A DNA stretch of 64,000 nucleotides from Bernardetia sp. ABR2-2B (GCF_037126435.1 NZ_CP147020.1:891001-955000), one strand, 5' to 3'; positions 26,687-35,542 are shown, numbered from the stretch's first letter. A program made the numbers and translations. Notes: a model not told the origin generated them from the letters alone.

Positions 26687-26856
26687 AATGAAAAAATAAA
26701 TTGTAGTTAAGCGTTGTCTAAAGACTACGATTTATCATTTCAGCAAATCTTAGATTTGCAAGACCAGTAGGTATTTTTGTATTTACTTGACCACATAAAT
26801 CTGAAGATTTATATAACTGATAGGTCTTAGTTACAAACTAAGCCCAACAAGGGGAA
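26668..26856 (+). repeat. Family G element, copy 4 (complete)
   Basis: The only complete copy, about 189 bp. The left terminus is TTCCCC..CAGTTGGGCTTAG and the right terminus CTAAGCCCAACAAGGGGAA, so the inverted repeats pair over both blocks. Inside are GTCTAAAGAC, GCAAATCTTAGATTTGC and ATAAATCTGAAGATTTAT, three short palindromes. Confidence 0.85.
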
Positions 26857-26901
26857 TATAAGTCACTCGGTAAAGCCAAGCGACGGCAATTTTTATAGCT
26901 C

Positions 26902-26946
26902 ATTGTTAGTCTTTAATTTTGGCTTACCATTACGATGACCAACAAC
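26902..26946. repeat. Family F palindrome, copy 3 (diverged)
   Basis: ATTGTTAGTCTTTAATTTTG through TACGATGACCAACAAC, the same orientation as copy 2 with about six changes. It lies just downstream of the convergent serine hydrolase gene. Confidence 0.6.
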
Positions 26947-26973
26947 TGTATATCTATCCTATTTTTATATTCA

Positions 26974-28206
26974 TTACTCTTGCTCAGAAACTTCTTCTTC
27001 TAAAACTTTCAGAATGCTCCATAGGTCGTTCAAAGTTTCCTCATAAACTGCCCCAATACTTCTATTGGTTCTAAAAGTAAAACCACAATTTGTTTTGCTA
27101 TTGAAAAATAGAAATGTTACAATACCTGGGTCGCTTCCTGTATGTCCTACAAAATTCTTGGGAGCTACACCCATAAAAACACCCTCATCGTATTTTATAT
27201 TCATAAATGGGTTCATATCACCAAAGTCTTGTTTTGCAATTTCCTTGATAAAAGGAGTATTAAAAAGTGTAGCATAGCTATTTTTAGAAAGTAACGAACT
27301 ATTGCCATTATAGCCTTTTATCAATTCTTGTAGATACTTTGATAAATCTGTAGTGTTTGTAACTAATGCCCCTGCTGGATAATCCAAATTACGATATTCT
27401 GCATATACAGTATCTTTATTGAGGTATAATGTTGCTTCTGTTTGGTTCTCATCCCAAGAACTTGCATTCATTTCCAAAGGCTCTAAGATATATCTTTTAG
27501 TAAAATCTATAAATGACATACCTGTTGCTCGTTCCAAAACAACTGCTGCCAATGTAGCACCACCATTTGAATATAGAAAATTGCTACCTGGTTCTGCCTC
27601 TATAAATGTTTCACGACAACAAGTATCCTCTTCTGTATAAATCACTTTTTTCATAAACTCTGAAAGTGAAATACTTTTTTGTACAGGGTTGAAGTAGCTT
27701 TCTATTTTTATAGGTACTTTCGAATTGAGGTGTTTGTTGTTTCGAAAAGAATAACTATTTTCATCATAAAAATCAGTATCTGCAATAGTAGAAGTGTGAT
27801 TTGCTAAATGACGAATTGTAATATCAGTAGTTGGAAAATAAGGATTCTTGACAGAGAAAGATAAATATTTATTGATAGGGTCGTCTAGCTTTAACTTGCC
27901 GAGTTCTTGTGCTTTTAGCAATGAAATACCAATGAGTGTTTTGGAAACCGAACCCGTAGAATGTTTTGTAGATAAAGTATATTTTTTCTTTGATTCTACA
28001 TCAGCATAGCCAAATGCTTTTTGATAAAACACTTGATTATTATCTACAATAGAAACATCAAAACCGTGAAAGTTTCCTTTATCATAGATAGCTTGAAATT
28101 TGTTAGTCAGTGAATCTGTTTTAGAAGTTTTGTTGTAAGTAGTAGGTTTATTTTGGCAAGATAAACCCATAAAAAGCAAGGCAATAACAGAGAAGTATTT
28201 TAGCAT
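26974..28206 (-). CDS. Serine hydrolase lipoprotein, beta-lactamase class C / S12 type
   Basis: A predicted periplasmic or surface hydrolase of the penicillin-binding-protein-like S12 group (D-aminopeptidase, esterase or beta-lactamase-related). I start it at the ATG at 28206, which gives a lipoprotein signal ending MGLSC; the longer frame to 28281 would bury it. The SxxK motif is STGSVSKT (near residue 80), the YxN motif is FLYSNGG (near 212), and the third motif is GHTGSDPG (near 370). All three are intact, so the enzyme should be active. It is a lone gene, convergent with the family G region. The substrate cannot be inferred. Confidence 0.88.
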   Translation of the reverse strand: MLKYFSVIALLFMGLSCQNKPTTYNKTSKTDSLTNKFQAIYDKGNFHGFDVSIVDNNQVFYQKAFGYADVESKKKYTLSTKHSTGSVSKTLIGISLLKAQELGKLKLDDPINKYLSFSVKNPYFPTTDITIRHLANHTSTIADTDFYDENSYSFRNNKHLNSKVPIKIESYFNPVQKSISLSEFMKKVIYTEEDTCCRETFIEAEPGSNFLYSNGGATLAAVVLERATGMSFIDFTKRYILEPLEMNASSWDENQTEATLYLNKDTVYAEYRNLDYPAGALVTNTTDLSKYLQELIKGYNGNSSLLSKNSYATLFNTPFIKEIAKQDFGDMNPFMNIKYDEGVFMGVAPKNFVGHTGSDPGIVTFLFFNSKTNCGFTFRTNRSIGAVYEETLNDLWSILKVLEEEVSEQE

Positions 28207-28518
28207 TTCTAGTTTGATTATTTTTTCTATGTAAGTCATGTAAGTGTATAAAACACTCGCAAATACATAAAACAACTGCAAATATCAAAATAAAAGCTAA
28301 AATGAAAGGTTTTTGTAAAACCTAATTATTACCTTGGTTTCTGAAAACAACGCCATAATATCACTATGCAACATTTGATATTTCGTAAGCCAAAATTTCA
28401 TCTACTTTGTTTCGTACCTCTTCTCCCTGCTGCATCTCGGCTGCACAAAAAAATAGGCTCTCGCTCGTTTTTAATGAGTGAGCAATATGTATTCGGCTTG
28501 TAGCTGTGGTTTTGTATT

Positions 28519-28950
28519 TTAATAAACTGTTTGTAACTCTTTTTCTCTTTCTTCTTCCAAAAGCTCATCTGCTTTTTGTCTTGCTTCTTCTTTACTGGCC
28601 ACAATAAATACAGGACTGGCATAAGGTTTTATCATAAAAATTGCCTTCAAAATTGTTCGGTGTATAAAAGAAGGAGCTATAAAAATCGCTGCAATTGCCT
28701 TTTGAGCTGTACGTTCTTTGTTCTTTTCTAAGTATTTCCCCTGCATAATTCGATACTTTGCAGGAAGATAACTTGCCTTTGTCATATCCAATATAGAAAT
28801 ATAACGTTCTGATTGCGCTGCAATACTTTCCATTTCTTGCAAGTAGGCTGTAAAGTTTTCGTCGGTAGCTTTTATGCCAGTCAGCTCTACTTGTATGAGT
28901 GGTGGAAATTCTGAATAATCAAAAGTTCCATAAGGTGTTTGTTCTTCCAT
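28519..28950 (-). CDS. STAS/SpoIIAA-like small protein, third of three tandem paralogues
   Basis: 143 residues, no signal peptide. It shares a pattern with the two genes before it: DYSEFP at the start, ENFTAYLQEME, a central strand (YISILDMTKASY), KYRIMQG, IAPSFIHRTILKAIFMIKPY, and a C-terminal helix SKEEARQKADELLEEE. The alternating strand-helix layout suggests a STAS-like fold, though I could not test this. It is last in an apparent operon running from 33494, with a 28-bp gap to the previous gene. It has a longer charged tail than its paralogues. The function is unknown; an anti-anti-sigma-like or partner-binding role is only a guess. Confidence 0.68.
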   Translation of the reverse strand: MEEQTPYGTFDYSEFPPLIQVELTGIKATDENFTAYLQEMESIAAQSERYISILDMTKASYLPAKYRIMQGKYLEKNKERTAQKAIAAIFIAPSFIHRTILKAIFMIKPYASPVFIVASKEEARQKADELLEEEREKELQTVY

Positions 28951-28978
28951 CTGTTTTTAGTTTTATGTGTGTATATTT

Positions 28979-29368
28979 TTATTTTTCCAGCAGCTTATTC
29001 ATCCATTTCATTGCTTTTTCCTCACTCTCAAAAACCTCTACTTTGCTAGGATAAGAAATAATTAAGAAAATAGTCTTTGCAAATGTTCTCTGAAAAAAAG
29101 AAGGAGCAATTACTGCCAGTCCAATGGCTTTATTTTCAATCTGTTCTTTATGCTTTTTTATATCTTCTGCTTGTAGTGTTCGATATTTTGTTTGTACGTA
29201 TTCTACTTTTGAAATATCATATATCATTCCATACCTCTCCCATTCAAATGCTTTGTGCGATGACTTTTTATATTCTTCAAAATTCTCATCATCAAAATCA
29301 TTGCCTGTAAAACTTACATAAACAAAGGGTTTTTCAAATTGAAAAGTAGCAATAGGTAGAGAACTCAT
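28979..29368 (-). CDS. STAS/SpoIIAA-like small protein, second of three tandem paralogues
   Basis: 129 residues, cytoplasmic. It aligns with its neighbours by DENFEEYKKSS, YGMIYDISKVEYVQTKYRTLQ, VIAPSFFQRTFAKTIFLI, SYPSKVEVFESEEKAMKWMNKLLEK. It is the most diverged of the three: the opening DYSEFP is replaced by FQFEKP. Its start is 2 bp after the stop of the preceding gene, so translation is probably coupled. No Ser/Thr sits obviously at the phosphorylation position of classical SpoIIAA, which argues against a simple anti-anti-sigma switch. Confidence 0.68.
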   Translation of the reverse strand: MSSLPIATFQFEKPFVYVSFTGNDFDDENFEEYKKSSHKAFEWERYGMIYDISKVEYVQTKYRTLQAEDIKKHKEQIENKAIGLAVIAPSFFQRTFAKTIFLIISYPSKVEVFESEEKAMKWMNKLLEK

Positions 29369-29370
29369 TT

Positions 29371-29784
29371 TTAATTATTTGTTTTTTCTTTTTCTAAGAG
29401 TTTGTTTATCCATTTTGTTGCCTCCTCTTCTGTCTTGCAAACTTTTAGTTCACTAGGGTAAGGTTTTATCATAAAAATTCCTTCCAAAAGCATTCTTTGT
29501 AAAACAGAAGGCGCAATAATAGCCATTCCAATAGAGTATTTTTCTACTATTTTTTTATTTTCTTTGAGCGCATTTCCCTGAATGACACGATACTTTGATG
29601 CTACATATTTTGTGTCTGTTGCATCTAAAATGATTGCATATCGACCTTTTTTATACACCTCTCCTACTTCATCTACATAATCTTGAAAATTTTGATTTGT
29701 AATTTCTACATCAGTTAATTTGATATGTACTAAAGGAAATTCTGAATAATCAAAAACAGCATAAGGTTTATTATTTGAGCTCAT
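29371..29784 (-). CDS. STAS/SpoIIAA-like small protein, first of three tandem paralogues
   Basis: 137 residues: FDYSEFPLVHIKLTDVEITN, NFQDYVDEVGEV, YAIILDATDTKYVASKYRVIQG, IIAPSVLQRMLLEGIFMIKPYPS and a C-terminal helix EEEATKWINKLLEKE. It begins 32 bp after the 1225-residue RecQ-like gene, in the same direction. The three paralogues have clearly diverged but keep the same core, which points to an old tandem amplification with separate roles rather than a recent duplication. Confidence 0.68.
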   Translation of the reverse strand: MSSNNKPYAVFDYSEFPLVHIKLTDVEITNQNFQDYVDEVGEVYKKGRYAIILDATDTKYVASKYRVIQGNALKENKKIVEKYSIGMAIIAPSVLQRMLLEGIFMIKPYPSELKVCKTEEEATKWINKLLEKEKTNN

Positions 29785-29816
29785 TAATAATAGTAGTTAT
29801 TTTTAAATAGAATAGT

Positions 29817-32800
29817 TTATATTTTCTCTAGTTCACTTTCTTGTATCTCAAATTGAATCTCTTTCATTTTCTCTAGTTCACATTGAAGCAAAATAGTAAG
29901 ACTATACATATCTTCCAAATTAGAATAAATTTGAGTTGCTCGTAGTTGTTTAGTCTTAGTTTTAGGTTCAGTTTCGCTCCTCAAAATACTTTCTGATAAA
30001 TATGATTTAGCTTGGTCAGAAAAAGTCTTTCCAAAAGATAAATAAGCTTCTATAAAGTAATCTTTATTCTCTTGTTTTGTGTTGCTTTGCAGAATATTAC
30101 TTACTGCCTCAAATAAAGTTTTAGGTGCATTTTCAGAATCAATTTTTTCTAAGTTTAGCTCCAAAACAGCTTTATAAAAATCCAAAACTCTACTCTGACT
30201 TTCTTCTTGATTTACTCTTCTTCTCCATTTTTCAATAAAATCTAAAGTCTGCTTTTGATTTTCGTTTTCATTGAGGACAGTTATTTTTCCCAATTCCTCA
30301 AAAATCCAGTCTATCTCTTTTTTAGAAAATGAATTATTTCTCAAACTATCTTTTTCAATGAAGTAAAGAAGACGATTAATAGAAGAATGATGAAGAAAAG
30401 GCTCTGAAAAAATCAAGTTTTGTGGCTGATTTTCTTTTACTTGACTTTTGGCGTAGTCATATACCTGCTTCAAGTTATTTTTGAAATGATAAATACTATT
30501 TTCGTGAATCCATTGTAAGAACAAAAAACTATATTTTTCTAAAATTGAATATCTTTTCATCGAAAAAATAGCAGCATATTTTTCATCTTTATGAATTTCG
30601 AAATCAGATTGATGAGTTTGTATAATATCAAAAATATGTTTTCGTACGCTTGTCTGGTCGTGAGCCTGTACCCAAACTTTGAACTTTGTATTCGAAATAT
30701 GCGATGAATATTCCCAATTTGATAAAATTCCCATTTGATAAAAACGAATAATTGTTCGCTCAACAGCCAACTTTCTATCTACTTTTTGAGAAAAAACTCT
30801 AAAATCTAAATCTGAAATTTCTACTTCTGAAACCTTTACAATTGCAGCATGGTTTTCTTCAATTTGCTTATTATCACTATTTTCAGCTTCAGAAACCAAG
30901 CAATATTTATCATAAAACTGTTTCATAAAATCTACTTCTTCTTCCACAGGCTCAACTTTGGCAGCCCATTCTAGAAGATGCCTATACATATCCCCACCTA
31001 GCCAACTCACTTCCCTGTGCATATTTCTAATATCGGAGAGTTTTGTAGAATCTTTAAAGAGATTTAGAAGTGTTTGTTCGTCTTTTTCTTTCTGAAAAAT
31101 AATATATGTTTTGGCAGTTGTTTTTTTTGTTCGATTCGAAATATCAAGTAATTCTGTCAATGATTTTGGTAAGCCATATTGAACAATAAAATCCAAATTT
31201 TCTAAATTAATTCCTGAATTAAGGGCAGAAGTAGAAGCAACCAATAAGTCTTGAGAAGTTTTGAGTGCATTTCTTAAATAATTTCGTTTGGTAAAATGCG
31301 TTTCTTTATCGTCGTGCGAATCTTGTGGAATCTCAATAGAATATGGGTATATTTTTCGTTTCAAATCAAACTCCAAACGCTCGGAAAGCAAATAAGAACC
31401 TGTACTTCCATTTGCGCCAGTTGTGAAGATTATTCCTGTATTATTTTGATGTTGAGTTTCTTTATTTTGAATCTTTTTCAAAACACTAACCAGTTCAGAA
31501 TAAGTATTTTCAGTTTCTACAAATTCAAAATTTGCTATTTTATTCTCTAAATAATCAGACAAGCCCACAGCAGCATAGAAATCATTTTCTTCTATCTTAA
31601 ATATATTTTGAATTGTTTTTGAAACTGATTTATCTAAAAAATGGGATAAGAAAACAAAAGGTGTTTTATGAGAATCGTTATAAAAACAATTATGGTAAAT
31701 ACGTTCTATTGCAATATATTCTTCTTTGTGTTGTGGCGACCATTCCGAAAAACGATGAATTTCATCTACTAAAAAATATGCCCAATTTATTTTATTTTTC
31801 TCATTTTCTTTATCGTCTATAAAATCTATGAAAGTCTTTGTATTTAATAAATCAGCCGTCAGAATCAACAGAAAGACTTTGTTTTGTTTGACTAAACTCT
31901 GTGCTTGATTCACTTCTTGACTGCTCATTTCAGAATGCCAAATAGTAACTTTATCAATTCCATTTTTACTAAGCTCTTCCATTTTGTCCAATGCAGCATC
32001 AGTAGAAGCACAAATAAGAAGCGAAGGGAAAGATTGCAAAACAGAAACCCAACCAAAGATAACACTAGAGTCAATTTCTAAGGGAATATTTGCCAAAACA
32101 GATTGACCATTCAAGGCTTTTGTGAGTAGAGCTTGAAGGAAAAAAGATGAGGTTGATTTTTTATCTTGATTAGAAAAAGAACGAAGCAAAAATTCAGAAC
32201 GTTTTATATCTTCATTCGTTGCAAAATTCCATGTATGAAACTCTTTATTAGAATTCTTCTTAAAATTAGGCTTAAAAAATGAGTGAGATAAAACAGGAAA
32301 TTGTTTTGACAGAGGCTTTCCTTCATCAGAATGAAACGAAAAACGATGACTTTCAGCATAATCATTCCGTATTTTTATCCAATCTTTGTCCTTATCAGAG
32401 TCTGTCCAACGATGCAGAATACTAAAATCTACTTTCAGAATTTCGTTTTCATTGTCCTTTTCTTGTTGTTCTATATCGTTTTTTGAAAAAATAGTGGTAA
32501 TGGAAACCTTAGGAAATCCTTTTGATAGGTCAGGGAAAAGCTCTTCTACCAATTTTTGAACAGATTGAATAGCTAACTCTATAATTTCTTTAGGAATTTG
32601 TTCCTTTTCTCTCATCAAAAAAACAGCCTTCCAAGTTTTGTTTTCACTCTCATTCATTTTCCAAACTCCTCTAAAAAGTAATTCTGCCGTCAGGATTTGA
32701 ATACGAATAAGGGCAGCTTTCCACCAAACTTGTTGAATAATTGTTTCTCTAGGCTGATTTGTCGCTATTCTGTTCCACTCTCTAAGTTTGTTTGAAAAAA

Positions 32801-33494
32801 TAGGTTTTTCTACTTGATGGCGAACCCACTCCATTTTTTCACGAATCAAATCTGTTTCTTCTATGATTTCTTCAGCTGTAAAACTAACTACATAAATTCC
32901 TTTCGAACGCAGTTTTTGTTCAGTTTTCTGTTGTTTTTCTCTCTCTTCACTTCCTGTTACAATCAAAATAGCAAGTTCTGCAATTGGCAAATAAAAATCT
33001 ATAGTAACATTTTGCAATTCTGTTTCTGTGATATTTTGCTGTAACATATCTGTTAAAGGTGCATTTACCCAAAACAAAAACTCTAAAAATCCCCATTCAG
33101 GAAGATAGTTATGTAAGCGTTCACGTAAAAATAAAGTCATTGCTTTTTCAGAAGCAGTTTTCTTACTTTTTTCTTCAAATTTCCATTTTGGAGCATATTT
33201 GTTTTTTTCTGAAATCTGTAAAGGCAAAAGAGGAATATAATTTTCAGTTTGATTGCCTTGTGTATTAAATCTCTCAGCCAATTCCATAGGCAACGGCATT
33301 ACCAAACTACGCTGTAAAAAACGCAATAAAAAAGAGAATTTATTCTTTTCTTCCTCAACCACTTTTTGAGAGAAAAAAGGTAAATTCTGAATCACAAAAT
33401 GATTTGTTGTGTTGGTATAACCTGCTGAATAGTGTTGCATTAGATGGATAGTAATTCTGTTTGCAGTCGTAGGTTTGTTTCTTTGTCTAAACAT
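29817..33494 (-). CDS. RecQ-like SF2 helicase relative with N-terminal nuclease-like domain, both degenerate
   Basis: 1225 residues. Around 160-215 the order DFYLPIAELAILIVTG ... QKLRSKGIYVVSFTAEEI resembles DUF559/Vsr-type nucleases, but the usual acidic pair after the strand is missing. From about 450 the order of RecQ motifs can be followed: a motif I position (near 470) reading PLEIDSS where RecQ has PTGxGKS; motif II as LVDEIHRFSEW (near 575); motif V-like VASTSALNSGINLENLDFIVQYGLP (near 756); and motif VI reduced to ISNRTKKTT. A winged-helix-like part follows (near 920-960), then a helical C-terminus. ATP hydrolysis is therefore doubtful. It heads an operon with three STAS-like genes. 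The alignment is by eye; a divergent active ATPase is not excluded. Confidence 0.65.
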   Translation of the reverse strand: MFRQRNKPTTANRITIHLMQHYSAGYTNTTNHFVIQNLPFFSQKVVEEEKNKFSFLLRFLQRSLVMPLPMELAERFNTQGNQTENYIPLLPLQISEKNKYAPKWKFEEKSKKTASEKAMTLFLRERLHNYLPEWGFLEFLFWVNAPLTDMLQQNITETELQNVTIDFYLPIAELAILIVTGSEEREKQQKTEQKLRSKGIYVVSFTAEEIIEETDLIREKMEWVRHQVEKPIFSNKLREWNRIATNQPRETIIQQVWWKAALIRIQILTAELLFRGVWKMNESENKTWKAVFLMREKEQIPKEIIELAIQSVQKLVEELFPDLSKGFPKVSITTIFSKNDIEQQEKDNENEILKVDFSILHRWTDSDKDKDWIKIRNDYAESHRFSFHSDEGKPLSKQFPVLSHSFFKPNFKKNSNKEFHTWNFATNEDIKRSEFLLRSFSNQDKKSTSSFFLQALLTKALNGQSVLANIPLEIDSSVIFGWVSVLQSFPSLLICASTDAALDKMEELSKNGIDKVTIWHSEMSSQEVNQAQSLVKQNKVFLLILTADLLNTKTFIDFIDDKENEKNKINWAYFLVDEIHRFSEWSPQHKEEYIAIERIYHNCFYNDSHKTPFVFLSHFLDKSVSKTIQNIFKIEENDFYAAVGLSDYLENKIANFEFVETENTYSELVSVLKKIQNKETQHQNNTGIIFTTGANGSTGSYLLSERLEFDLKRKIYPYSIEIPQDSHDDKETHFTKRNYLRNALKTSQDLLVASTSALNSGINLENLDFIVQYGLPKSLTELLDISNRTKKTTAKTYIIFQKEKDEQTLLNLFKDSTKLSDIRNMHREVSWLGGDMYRHLLEWAAKVEPVEEEVDFMKQFYDKYCLVSEAENSDNKQIEENHAAIVKVSEVEISDLDFRVFSQKVDRKLAVERTIIRFYQMGILSNWEYSSHISNTKFKVWVQAHDQTSVRKHIFDIIQTHQSDFEIHKDEKYAAIFSMKRYSILEKYSFLFLQWIHENSIYHFKNNLKQVYDYAKSQVKENQPQNLIFSEPFLHHSSINRLLYFIEKDSLRNNSFSKKEIDWIFEELGKITVLNENENQKQTLDFIEKWRRRVNQEESQSRVLDFYKAVLELNLEKIDSENAPKTLFEAVSNILQSNTKQENKDYFIEAYLSFGKTFSDQAKSYLSESILRSETEPKTKTKQLRATQIYSNLEDMYSLTILLQCELEKMKEIQFEIQESELEKI

Positions 33495-33570
33495 ACGAAT
33501 TTGCTACACTTCTATCAAACAAAATCTTAAAAATTTATCATTAAACGAACAACTTTGTTAGTAATGATAA

Positions 33571-33921
33571 CTAAGAACCTTCATATTTGTGGAAAATACA
33601 CCAATAATAGTTAAGTTTAGGGAAAATATTGTCTCTTTCATTAATAATGCTTTGAACAAGGAACTCATGACAAGTCACTTTTTGTATTCCATATGAAGAG
33701 GTGTGGTCTTCTATTTGAGGAAGAATATCTTCATTTAATAATTCTTTATATGTTGCATTTGTAAGTTCATTTGCAAAAATCAATAGCTCTAGCTCATCAT
33801 CTTTTGGCATAGCAATATAAGCTCCTAGCATATTATTTGTTATATTGTGTACAAAAGAACCATTAACAATTAAGAAAATATCATCAAATACTTTGTCATT
33901 CGCCCATTTCTTATTTATCAT
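33571..33921 (-). CDS. Unknown 116-residue protein
   Basis: Not recognised. It is a small soluble acidic protein with an alternating helix/strand pattern (DDIFLIVNGSFVHNITNNMLGAYIAMPKDDELELLIFANELTN), two Cys and several aromatic residues near the C-terminus (LNYYWCIFHKYEGS). It lies 76 bp upstream of the RecQ-like gene on the same strand and may belong to that operon. Small proteins of this look are common among immunity or effector-accessory genes, but there is no positive evidence for that here. Confidence 0.5.
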   Translation of the reverse strand: MINKKWANDKVFDDIFLIVNGSFVHNITNNMLGAYIAMPKDDELELLIFANELTNATYKELLNEDILPQIEDHTSSYGIQKVTCHEFLVQSIINERDNIFPKLNYYWCIFHKYEGS

Positions 33922-33973
33922 AATTTTGATTTTACTGTAATATAATGTGTTAGCTACCTAAATTTATTTAAAA

Positions 33974-34153
33974 TCAATCAAACTGTATAGCTCTAATAGA
34001 TTTTATTCTACTAATCAAAATAGAAGGAAGCCAAAGAATAAAAATAACTAATACAATAATAACAACATTGAGCATCAAAATCAAAGGAATACTACAAGAA
34101 AATATAACAATTTCGATATATGTAAATAGTTTATTTTTAGCACTTAACCTTTT
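33974..34153 (-). pseudogene. Hydrophobic 59-codon frame, possible C-terminal remnant
   Basis: An open frame on the minus strand: KNKLFTYIEIVIFSCSIPLI, then LMLNVVIIVLVIFILWLPSI, ending RIKSIRAIQFD. It has two hydrophobic segments and a basic tail, like the last helices of a FtsX-type permease. It has no start before its internal ATG at 34075. Otherwise the 328-bp gap between 33922 and 34249 shows nothing. Confidence 0.3.
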
Positions 34154-34249
34154 TTACAAATCTTTATCAGTCCGAAATTCTGTTTTTTCCCTCAAAAATC
34201 AATACTTTTATTAATTATATGCTGTACGATTAACCACAAAAGATAATGA

Positions 34250-35404
34250 ATGGATACCATTAATTTATTAATTATTACCACTGCAATTTCTTTATTTACT
34301 TCATTATTTCTTGCCTTTTTTTTGGTTGTAGTCAAGACAAAAAATAAGTTAAGTAATTTTCTTTTTGCTGCTTTTTTGCTAATCACTGCGATAGATACTA
34401 GTGCGCCCTTATTCAACTTAACTGTTGCTACTCCTTCAAACTTAGGAATGTTAAGAAATGCTCTTTCTTTTTTACAACTTCCTATTTTTTATCTCTACAT
34501 ACTGTCGGTTTGTTATTCTGATTTTAAGCTCAAATACAAACATTTACTGCATTTTTTACCTTTTTTAGCTGCTAATTTGGCGTTACTCCCTCGTTTTTAT
34601 GCCGTAGATATCGCTTCCAAAATTGATTTTATCATAAATCGTAAGGAGATGATAGAATTACAGTTCAATCATATTCTGATACATCTTCAAATAGCTGTTT
34701 ATATTTTTGCTGTTTTTATGATATTAAAAAAAGCAAAAAGACTATATCTTGAAAATAATGCAGATAAAAGTAGTGTTTCCTATAATTGGTTATTTCAGTT
34801 TACGACTGTACTTACTATTTTATACTCTGTTGCTTTTATAAAAAATATTTTCAAATTTTCTGATTTTCAAATTGTTTCTGAGGGAATAAAAATTGGAATT
34901 ATAGTACTTCAGTTATTTATTTTTTGTTGGTACTTATTTAAGGCAATAAATAACCCCAATTTATTCAGAAATATCGATTCAAAATTAAAACTTGTAAAGG
35001 ATATAATTTCTGAAGAAAAGGGTAATGAACCATTGACTTTGACTGAAAAAAAATACAGTGAAGATTTAATAAAATTAAAAAAATATATGAATAACGAAAA
35101 GCCATTTCTTAATCCTTCCATAACTATTCAAGATATTTCTGCTGCTATCGAAATTCCTGTTAGAGATTTATCTCTTCTAATTAATCATAAACTAGAACAA
35201 CATTTTTACGATTTCATTAATATATATCGTGTAGAAAATGCGATGAGAATTTTAGAAGACTCAACAAAAAATAAGATAACTATTTTAGAAATTCTGTATG
35301 AAGTAGGTTTTAATTCCAAATCTTCTTTCAATACTGCTTTCAAAAAACATACAGGAAAAACACCCACTTCATACCGTAAAACACTGAAAAACAACACCTT
35401 GTAA
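34250..35404 (+). CDS. Membrane-anchored AraC-family transcriptional regulator
   Basis: 384 residues. The N-terminal half has about seven hydrophobic segments (2-24, 34-53, 64-88, 92-108, 135-155, 180-200, 213-233). The C-terminus is an AraC-type double helix-turn-helix (about 285-378: ITIQDISAAIEIPVRDLSLLIN and ITILEILYEVGFNSKSSFNTAFKKHTGKTPTSYR). It is a one-piece membrane sensor and regulator, common in Bacteroidota. The serine hydrolase at 35543 follows in the same direction after 138 bp and is a plausible target, by position only. Confidence 0.9.
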   Translation: MDTINLLIITTAISLFTSLFLAFFLVVVKTKNKLSNFLFAAFLLITAIDTSAPLFNLTVATPSNLGMLRNALSFLQLPIFYLYILSVCYSDFKLKYKHLLHFLPFLAANLALLPRFYAVDIASKIDFIINRKEMIELQFNHILIHLQIAVYIFAVFMILKKAKRLYLENNADKSSVSYNWLFQFTTVLTILYSVAFIKNIFKFSDFQIVSEGIKIGIIVLQLFIFCWYLFKAINNPNLFRNIDSKLKLVKDIISEEKGNEPLTLTEKKYSEDLIKLKKYMNNEKPFLNPSITIQDISAAIEIPVRDLSLLINHKLEQHFYDFINIYRVENAMRILEDSTKNKITILEILYEVGFNSKSSFNTAFKKHTGKTPTSYRKTLKNNTL

Positions 35405-35542
35405 TTACTCGTACTTATTTTTATATTACTCTTACTCATTTTTTTTCGGATAATCCGTACGACTACTTTTACTCGGTCGCTTAGTTTTGATTTGTTTTAC
35501 AAATTTGTATCATATTAATTTTTTAATCAAAAAAACGATACA

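Noticed and set aside
25487-26856. A true integron with attC sites
   Set aside because: The GTTRRRY and RYYYAAC words face the wrong way for attC, and no integrase gene is in the window. Kept only as a looser cassette-like hypothesis.
24835-26946. A CRISPR array
   Set aside because: Repeat units are long, diverged, palindromic and irregularly spaced, with ORF pieces between them and no cas gene in the window.
28398-28622. A 74-residue minus-strand ORF
   Set aside because: It overlaps the third STAS-like gene in another frame and ends in repeat-like sequence.
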